DNA from: Ceriagrion tenellum
Taxonomy: Eukaryota; Arthropoda; Insecta; Odonata; Coenagrionidae
Reading direction: 5' to 3'
Length of the DNA: 64,000 nucleotides
Assembly (NCBI GenBank): GCA_963169105.1
Contig: OY720640.1
Span: forward strand, 114,872,085-114,936,084
Every line of letters begins with the position of its first letter. Position 1 is the first letter of the stretch. Position numbers and translations under genes: made by a program. Below are positions 57,440 to 64,000 of the stretch, piece after piece. The notes beneath the pieces are model-generated. The model made no database searches and was not told the DNA's origin. It was given only the letters and a program-made list of their open reading frames with translations.

Positions 57440-58045
57440 CTAAAATTCCTCATATGGTCTCCCTCTTCTTATTTCGTCCAAAGTTCACATTCTCTTTCTT
57501 CCTCTTCCCCATTTTTCTCCCTACAATTATTCCTTCCTACCTCATTAATCTTCCAACCATTTCTTGTCTACTCCAGCCATCCATAACTAGTTTTCTCTCA
57601 TATCCGACCGAATCCAATCCCTCCTCTTTCGTCTTTCCCACTACCTAGACCACCTTGTCCATCCTTCTCCAAACCCACGAGTCAAACGCTTCGAGTCTGC
57701 GTATATCCTTCCTCCGCATTGATCAAGTCTCAACACCACGCTCCATATAAGAGTTTTTACGAACCATTTCTTCATATCTCAACTCAGACTCCCCCTATCA
57801 TCGATCCCCTCCGCTTTGAAATTGCTTTCTTAGACATGGCAATTCTGCATGTCCCTACCACCAAACCTATTCTCCTCCAAAATACTACCCAGATATGTAA
57901 ACTGCTGGACTTGCTCTATTTTGTGTCCTTCCATCCTCATATCCAAGCCCACCTTCTCACTTCTAGATAATCTTATCAATTTTGTCTTCTAATGGTTTAT
58001 CTTCATCCATAATCTCACACGCTGCACCTCTGACGCATTCATCAC
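57440..58045 (-). pseudogene. RTE-type LINE reverse transcriptase end
   Basis: The minus strand reads VGLDMRMEGHKIEQVQQFTY, then LGSILEENRFGGRDM and RIAMSKKAISKRRGSM, then KKWFVKTLIWSVVL, RRLEAFDSWVWRRMDKVV and GKRKKENVNFG. This is the fixed order of palm end, thumb and basic tail in RTE-type elements. Blocks lie in different frames with several stops. Compared with 16300-16850 it keeps more of the upstream FTYLG region. The FADD box would lie beyond 58045 and was not found. Confidence 0.8.
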
Positions 58046-59886
58046 TGAACAAAAATGTTAAGAATGAAAAAAAAATATTCTTAGTTAATTCGTTTTCCGA
58101 AACTCTTAAAATTTTCTCCTATTCCCCACTTCCATTTGAAGTAAAAGGATAGTTATCAAACTCAAGAAGTCATGAAACATCATCCGATTGTTATTGTTAT
58201 TTTTTAAGGGTATACCGTCGTTCTCATGGCTCAATTTTTAGAAATTCTTTCCAACAGGAAATGTTGGTCATGAAAATTATCCATCCTATCTTTCCTGTGG
58301 GGGATGTGTTTGGAACGCAACGCGGCGTGCCGTATCATCCATATGTCATTTCATTCTCGCTTGAAGAGTCCCGCATAGTGTCTGTTGCCTTTTTCTTATT
58401 CTGAACCCGCAGGAATCTGACTCCTGTAGGCAAACACTTATCAACTAAAATGCCACTCCACTCCTCTGCGAGCTCTAAGTGGGCGGTCTTACTTATATAT
58501 TGGCTACAAGTTAGCCAATTAAGGAAAGTATCAATGGATCGTAAATTAAATAAAAAATATTCCAAGTTACTCTGTCTACTTGTATTCATCCACGCATGCT
58601 CTTTTAACGTAGATTTTTTGTCGATTAAATCATAGCTGGGCATCCATACGAAGGCTGGAAGCCACAACGTAGCAGATGGCTGCAGTGTGAAGTCATTGCC
58701 AACGTGAGTTCATGGATATAGGAACTAATCCCTAATATCCACAGCCGCGGGTTGCTTCTGCTGATAAGCCTTAGATCCTATCACTGTTAAGCGCCGTAGA
58801 ATCTGCAGAGCTATAGACGTTAGAAAGGTTATCACGTGCGATCGACATGTCACCATGCTAGTAGTAGTTATTTAAAGCAGAGATTCAGCCCGACTCTGTC
58901 AGGCAGTAATTGATAAATGAAGACGACACATTAACGCTGGAGCTAATTCCTATAAATAAATTCCTATAAATTTTATTCTAAGGAAATTAACTGTTCCAGT
59001 AATTTATTATCATCGGGAAGCAATAATATAGTACGTATACCATACGAAAGCAGCTTAAAATAAAGCAGCAAAGCCAGGACAATATACCGTACGCATGTAT
59101 GCAAGGAAATAATCTGGGAAGATTTAATCAAATATATCATCAAGATATGATTTCACCTAGATTTCAATTAATTCGGTCTCATTTTTAAGAAAAATATCTC
59201 ACCCGTTCAAAGATATCATAATATCAGCCCCTTGCGTCACTACTATCTGAGATATTTGTCAAAACATGCCGTCTACTTTACACGGGAAACGGTAAGGGCA
59301 CGCACTCCAGTGGGACATTATTTGAAAAATGGAAATTTCTAACGTCTAGATCTCGACACAAAATTACCAGTGCATAGTTTTCATGTTTCTTTAACTGTTT
59401 TTTAAAATAAATCAAATAGTCACAGCCATAATGTTTACAGAATCTCCAAAAAATTTCCATTGTGTAGGAGTTTTAAAATGACCGCGAGAAAAAAATGAGT
59501 CAGGTAAAAGACTCGGTTAGATATTTTTATTTAATTACTAAGAATATCAGACCTATAAAGGTATATCATTTCTCCGTTATTAACTGCACTATATACACTT
59601 CCTGCCTCTGACATCTGCTGAAATTTTAACCTAAAATTCGAGTATAGTCTCAATTATGACTAGGGAACTATCTCGCTCAGACTACCTGAATTGGCTTAAC
59701 CTACTACTCTTATATATTGTAAGTAATTTGTTACGGTGTGGCTCTTTGGATTAATTGCGATCATGACTGCAGGTGTGTTTAGCCTTAATCATTTTTTTAT
59801 ATCATTTGTTCTGATGAATGAGCATTAAGGATTCGAATTATATACGAGAATGCATTTATTCTTACGAGTACTAGAATACGAATAGT
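58046..59886. other. Unassigned sequence with one long minus frame
   Basis: A minus-strand frame at 58335-58667 (110 codons) includes NLEYFLFNLRSIDTFLNWL and ELAEEWSGILVDKCLPTGVR. The composition is ordinary and protein-like, but no family is recognised and no splice sites were fixed. It could be a relic of an unrecognised transposon. The rest is AT-rich. Confidence 0.3.
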
Positions 59887-60012
59887 AAGTATAAGCGTCT
59901 GGGATAGAAGAATTAACTCTGCAATTCCACATGGTCGGACTTAATTCTTCTATCCTAGATATCAAGGAATTCCACCAAGTAAGGCTTGAAACTATCCTCT
60001 ACAAGTATAAGC
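59887..60012. mobile_element. Small hairpin element, copy 2, with 10-bp target duplication
   Basis: aagtataagc (59887-59896 and 60003-60012) flanks 106 bp. Inverted arms gggatagaagaattaa / ttaattcttctatcc enclose a loop with ccacatggtcgg, and the tail has ttccaccaagtaaggcttga. The loop word and tail are shared with copy 1 at 31917-32082; the arms are unrelated between copies, so pairing is conserved without sequence. Confidence 0.65.
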
Positions 60013-60351
60013 AGTTTACAAAATATGAAGTACAATAATTCCTGCGAAATTGAGTGGAATTTGACACAATGAAGAGAAAATAACGTGAAATTTTCCGCAA
60101 AATTTTAAAATATATTGCGGAAAATTGAATGGTTTATTGCTTCATTTTTTGCAGGTCAAGTATATTAGTAAAAATTTAAGTTTTTTGCTAATTTTTTCAA
60201 CTGTTTTAAGTAGACGGGATATGTTAATCACTCGAGTTCTTCATTGTTAATAAAAAATGTATTCCGAGCAAACAATTTGGCCTCTCTCTATACTGTCCAT
60301 GGTGGAGAATCTCATCAATTATTATCTATCGCAGTAACCGACCAACTCCCT

Positions 60352-60787
60352 TACTTATGCGGTATTCCCGTCTCTCCTCCGCGTGCTCCCTATACACCAT
60401 CTCGTGCCATATGCATCTCCAGTCCAGCCGGCGCGTCGGTCGTCCACATGATCTCTTCCAGATGGGAGCCGAGTAAGTAGGGGAGGTGAATGAATGAATG
60501 GGACGATGGTCGTGGGACTGTGTGCGGGGGTAAGGCAACCTCTGTCCTTCCTTCCCTCTCTCGGCACACAAGGTCGATCGATTCGTCGCGTGCGCGACCA
60601 ACCACTTGCGCCTCATCACTCGGGCGTCTCTTGGCCGTCCCCGAAAGGCCGATTCGTGCGTGTTCCGCGATACCACCAAAGTCACGTGTCGTGTCTCTTT
60701 CCCTCCCCCCTGGCTGTCCATCCCTTTCGCCGATTCTGCACACACATTCACACACGCGGCCCATTGGGTTTTCGGAAAGAGGACGTA
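60352..60787 (+). promoter_or_regulatory. CpG-rich 5' region of candidate gene
   Basis: The densest cluster of CG dinucleotides in the window (for example gtcgatcgattcgtcgcgtg). It lies immediately before a candidate first coding exon. Long frames on both strands (up to 154 codons, minus 60390-60854) follow from the low stop frequency of CG-rich DNA and are not supported as genes. No TATA box or initiator could be fixed. Confidence 0.4.
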
Positions 60788-60841
60788 ATGAAATTGAAAT
60801 TCCTGGTCGAGACCTCGCGAGGTCGTGATGCGGCGAATAAG
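60788..60841 (+). CDS. Candidate first coding exon
   Basis: An ATG (context gacgtaATGA) opens 18 codons, MKLKFLVETSRGRDAANK, ending in AAG|GTAAGA, a close match to the donor consensus, in phase 0. The exon follows a CpG-rich stretch, the usual insect promoter/first exon setting. The nearest strong acceptor with an open frame on the same strand is at 62235. A direct join keeps the frame only as LNNYCKLSVWDRIYLRKMIL plus RKKQ and stop, giving a 42-residue protein. The more protein-like frame of that exon needs a phase-1 donor, which implies a missed exon. No family is recognised. Confidence 0.4.
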
Positions 60842-60970
60842 GTAAGACTAACATAATTGACGTCGCCGCAAAGATAGCGGGTTCGTGAAGAAAGATCTAA
60901 GGCTTTCCCGGCGTATTTAGTCGTTGAAGGTTTTTTGGGCTTCCCACCGGGTCAAACTCTCCATATCGGC

Positions 60971-61013
60971 CGACGCGACGTTTCGATGAACGAGTCGTCC
61001 ATCGTCATCAGGG
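60971..61013 (-). ncRNA. Hammerhead-like motif, canonical core
   Basis: Minus strand: CTGATGA, extra C, stem II GATGGACGA against TCGTTCATC (seven or more pairs with a wobble), GAAAC, then GTC without a loop. The stem III word ACGT is self-complementary, which suggests pairing between two copies, as proposed for dimeric hammerheads. Confidence 0.6.
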
Positions 61014-61163
61014 CATGTTTTTCATCGTCAACTGCTCCGGCTTATATACCATTTGGCATATTGGCAGGTGTCTCGTGATTGCATGGTCAGTCCCAATCAC
61101 GAGACACCTGACCATATGCCAAATGGTATATAAGCCGGACCAGTTGACGATGCAAAACATCCT

Positions 61164-61198
61164 CTGATGACGATGAACGACTCGTTCATCGAAATGTC
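61164..61198 (+). ncRNA. Hammerhead-like motif, right arm
   Basis: CTGATGA (61164-61170), extra C, stem II GATGAAC/GTTCATC (61172-61178 with 61184-61190), GAAAT (61191-61195; C changed to T) and GTC (61196-61198). The mutation breaks stem III pairing with its own GT, so this arm is probably weaker than the left. Confidence 0.55.
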
Positions 61199-61404
61199 GG
61201 CCAGGATGGAGAGTTTGACCAGGTGCGAAGCCCGAATAACCTTCAACGATCGCGGGTTCGGTTCGATAAATAACTTGATTTTTTCATGTCCCCTCGGCCA
61301 TTAAGATTCTCATTTCAGTCGGAGTAGAGAATCATTTTTCTTGCGTTGCCTGGTTTCATGTAACAATAAATGTAATAAGTAGTGTCGTCGCGATTTCCCT
61401 GAAA

Positions 61405-61640
61405 TGTTATGAAATTCACAGTGGAAAAATCATTCGTCTGACCTGGAAATCGAGCCAAGATCCCTCGATTTCGCGCGGAGTGCTCGAATCAATTACGCTA
61501 TCCAGGTGTCCTATTCCACTATGAATCTCATGAGTACTCGGCGCGAAATCGAGGGACCTGGGTTCGATTCCCAGTCCAAGCGAAAGATTTTTCCGCGGTG
61601 GATTTCACACAATTTTGTGATCACTATCGGGTGACCCCGC
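61405..61640. repeat. Head-to-head tRNA-like SINE pair
   Basis: Outer ends tgaaattcacagtgg and ccgcggtggatttca are inverted copies. Inside are a minus-strand tRNA-like unit (B-box-like cttggctcgatttccagg) and a plus-strand unit (cctgggttcgattcccag), each preceded by cgcgaaatcgaggga. This is the same architecture as 4640-4970. The plus unit has a perfect T-arm stem CTGGG/CCCAG. Confidence 0.6.
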
Positions 61641-62235
61641 TGAAGTTATTGCGCGGCTAGTTCCGTAGTTCTTAAAAAAGCTATTTCCCTAGAACATTCA
61701 TCTTGGACATATGGTGCGTTTAATTTACTACGTGTTATTTATTTTACTCTACATATAAGGCTTTACATTTTGAGCATTTAGTTTTCATGCAAATTAGGTA
61801 AGAAATTTCACTTACCACAATTTTTATATAACCAATAATGCTTAAATTGTAAAAAAAGTGCAATAAATTCCGATGTTAGTAAGGATAGGCAGCACATATG
61901 CCTAAAAGTTTGTAAGAAAATTGTTCGTCAGAAGTACACCTGAAATAGGCCAAAGTGTTTTACCAATTTCTTAAAATTCAAAAAGGGATAGCATTGGGGA
62001 AAATTAAGAAAAATATCCATATAAATTAAAGAATTAGTTTTGAGTTGTAAAAATCGTACTATTCCGTCAAAATAAAGATGGCTCATGACTATATTTTGAA
62101 GTTTTTCTGTTAAAAGAATTCACTACAGAATGGATAAAAGCATATTTAACATGCATTTGAGTTTTCTTTTAACTTTAAAAAGTTTTGTACTTAATGATAG
62201 AATTAAAATGATCACTTTCTTTACAATATTTTCAG

Positions 62236-62330
62236 CTGAACAATTACTGCAAGCTAAGTGTATGGGACAGGATTTACCTCCGCAAAATGATTCTGCGAAA
62301 GAAACAGTGATGGAGAAACTAAGAGCATAA
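62236..62330 (+). CDS. Candidate terminal coding exon
   Basis: A pyrimidine-rich acceptor (ctttctttacaatattttcag ends at 62235) is followed by an open frame AEQLLQAKCMGQDLPPQNDS plus AKETVMEKLRA, a stop at 62328, and AATAAA 33 nt later. The mix of Gln, Lys, Asp and Glu residues looks like a soluble protein C-terminus, in contrast to the AT-driven frame upstream of the acceptor. This frame needs a phase-1 donor; the donor at 60841 is phase 0. No protein family was recognised. Confidence 0.4.
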
Positions 62331-62362
62331 GTTTTCCAGAGATTTCCTCTTTTTTCCTCTCG

Positions 62363-62368
62363 AATAAA
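62363..62368 (+). terminator. Polyadenylation signal of candidate gene
   Basis: AATAAA lies 33 nt after the candidate stop at 62330. The hexamer is common by chance in AT-rich DNA, so its weight comes from position. Confidence 0.4.
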
Positions 62369-62739
62369 GCCTTTGATTACAAATATAATGATGTAATATA
62401 ATGGCACCCTTCTGATATCTTCCCCTCTGCATTCTCTTCTGTCGTACTGTGACAATGATACGTTCTTGAATACCTGTTCCCTCCATGGTAACTCGACTTC
62501 GGACTCATTTTAATGCTCGCCTGGAGATCGATTTCGAATGTGTAACTTGATGGCTAATAATTCGATAAAGAAAACGAGAAGTGGTTTACCACCTGCACTG
62601 CGGAAGACCGACATTCAATTTCCACCGCTTACGCAATCGGTGATAGTGCGGGCCGCGGCGTCTCAAGGCTATATTAGGGGTGGATTAGTCTTCCCGCATA
62701 GCATAATATCGCGTCTTTGACGTTCTAGCGCGCTAATTA
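62369..62739. other. Unassigned sequence
   Basis: A plus frame at 62538-62720 (60 codons) in a CG-richer patch has no recognised family. Nothing else seen. Confidence 0.35.
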
Positions 62740-63440
62740 ACATCTATGCCAGCATCTTACCGTGTGAGCCGCCGTATAGGCTTGTGGCAGTTTGGAAATA
62801 AGAGGAGAGGGGTTAATTTTAGATTTATGATATCTTTTATGTTAGCGTCACGTTCAACTCTGCAATAACCATTCAATTATATAGGCAGGTATGAATAGTT
62901 TTGCAAATACCAGTTTGGCAGTGTACCTCTTTTACTTTGTTGCTTTTATACTTTCTAGAGATATGGCACCTGGTCAAAGTATAATCATTCGTGTCAAACT
63001 GAAACTTGTCTGATCTGATTATTTTATGTAGCGCGTAGCACTCGAATCATTAGCGGCTCCCTGTCTAGTCCTTCCGTTAGCAATGAAAATTATTAATCAG
63101 CTTTTACCAGTTTGTAACAAATAATGCTGCTTTCTATTGTATTTCACGAATGCAGTACATTGCTGAATGCACTACGCAGATTTTTATGCATACGGTACCA
63201 AGTCCTTGCGGCAAATTTGAGATGTGTTCTGAGCAGTGTAAATCTTTCTGTCACATTTTCATCGGAGTTCCTTTCGACTATTCGCTTGATAAGTCCTAGT
63301 TACTTTATTTCACCGTCGTGAATGTCTCGTGCCTATTTTCCTCTTGCTACGTCTGAAGTTATGGTGAATCCAAGATTGTCTCTACCTCTGATTACTTCTA
63401 CCTCCTTAATGTTCACCCCTTTTACCATGATTTATATGCC
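62740..63440 (-). pseudogene. Jockey/CR1-type LINE 3' end, most diverged copy
   Basis: Begins with aacatctatgccagcatctt and gtgagccgccgtataggc, runs on the minus strand through the segments homologous to 45700-46330 of the longest copy, and ends near ttcaccccttttaccatg. An insertion of about 50 bp follows the end word. Divergence is high, and all frames are broken. Inactive. Confidence 0.65.
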
Positions 63441-64000
63441 AAGCAAACAATCTAATTTAAACTGAATTACCAATAAAAACTTAAGTCATAATTTTGATTG
63501 ACTTTGTTCATTGTTTTGATTGGAAAAAGTCAGTCAAAAGTGTTAGTCTAGTTAAAATTTTGAGTGTTGAATTCAATAGGTATACTGAGATTTCAAAAAT
63601 GTCATTCCAACTATGGTCCATTATGTCCGAGAACCACAGAGAGAATCCAATAGATTCTCTCATTAGCCATCGATCAGGGCTACAATTTCCATTATACAAT
63701 GATAGACACGGCTTTGAAAACATCATATAGTCGACAAAGGTTGGTTTCTGTTTGTATGACGAACGATTGAATCATCTATTAAACGGTTGAGCCATATATA
63801 AAAATGAAGTTAACATCTTAGCATCCAAATAGTTCTCTTTTGCTGGGGCTCTAAAGTATGAAGACTAAGGCAGCGAAAATATGAAGACCTTTTCTTATAA
63901 AATTTTATATGAAATTACTGTTCGCCGGCAGAAGTCATCAGCTTTCTTTATATGCTTTCAGCTTTTTTAATTTATCGTAAAAACATTCGAGAAATAAAGC
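63441..64000. other. Unassigned sequence
   Basis: Overlapping frames on both strands at 63494-63730 (78 and 72 codons) with no recognised family. AT-rich end of window. Confidence 0.35.

Larger units (their letters stand above)
60921..61249. mobile_element. Large palindrome with hammerhead-like cores
   Basis: Arms of about 160 and 155 nt (60921-61080 and 61095-61249) pair from tcgttgaagg / ccttcaacga inward to cgtgatt / aatcacg, around a 14-nt loop. They share tataccatttggcata and ctccggcttatatacc-type words in inverse. Each arm carries a hammerhead-like motif. It lies inside the putative intron 60842-62235, so a host transcript would carry a hairpin of about 155 bp. Mismatches are scattered at a few percent. 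Confidence 0.7.

Noticed and set aside
60390..60854. 154-codon minus-strand frame, longest in the window
   Set aside because: Sits in the CpG-rich stretch where five other frames on both strands are also open. The Arg/Ser/His-rich translation matches nothing.
1..64000. CRISPR array, operon or prokaryotic gene
   Set aside because: No regularly spaced repeats, no ribosome-binding-site/ORF clusters and no long frames. Composition and elements are eukaryotic.

Overview
This is eukaryotic, intron- and repeat-dominated DNA. It is AT-rich, has no operons and no long uninterrupted gene, and nearly every open frame is under 150 codons. The repeat repertoire suggests an arthropod, probably an insect: Penelope-like elements (PLEs) with a GIY-YIG endonuclease and hammerhead-type motifs, Jockey/CR1-type LINE 3' ends with an ACATCT tail, RTE-type LINE 3' ends, and tRNA-derived SINEs. 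The species cannot be named from the sequence alone.

Layout. 1-6.2 kb is a repeat cluster: an inverted PLE-tail palindrome (846-1073), an RTE scrap (2950-3070), a PLE 3' end bounded by inverted pLTR arms (3880-4605), a head-to-head tRNA-like pair (4640-4970), a second PLE 3' end (5120-5460) and an RTE end (5672-6140). 6.2-22 kb holds one LINE end, two SINEs, one RTE end, a possible recursive splice site (minus strand, 14.6 kb) and a 0.5 kb element with short inverted ends and a near-identical flanking repeat (17.6-18.1 kb). 22-32 kb holds an RTE pseudogene interrupted by a near-perfect 93-nt-arm palindrome, a second palindrome with a perfect 14-bp target duplication, a LINE end and a small hairpin element. 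32-48 kb holds four minus-strand LINE ends, two RTE ends and two SINEs. 48-60 kb adds another hammerhead-bearing palindrome, two RTE ends, a SINE, a PLE 3' end and the second copy of the small hairpin family.

The best host-gene candidate is on the + strand at 60.35-62.37 kb. A CpG-rich 5' region leads to an ATG exon ending in AAG|GTAAGA (60788-60841). Further on come a polypyrimidine acceptor, an open frame, a stop and an AATAAA signal (62236-62368). The reading phase of a direct join is unresolved. The intervening sequence carries a 160-nt-arm palindrome and an inverted tRNA-like pair.

How the parts relate. The window looks like a large intron or intergenic region colonised by several retroelement families. 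Its most distinctive content is at least nine loci of compact hammerhead-like motifs with a two-base-pair stem III, usually one extra base before stem II, and at several sites a paired U3/A8 change. Many sit in long inverted repeats, and some of these repeats are flanked by target-site duplications.
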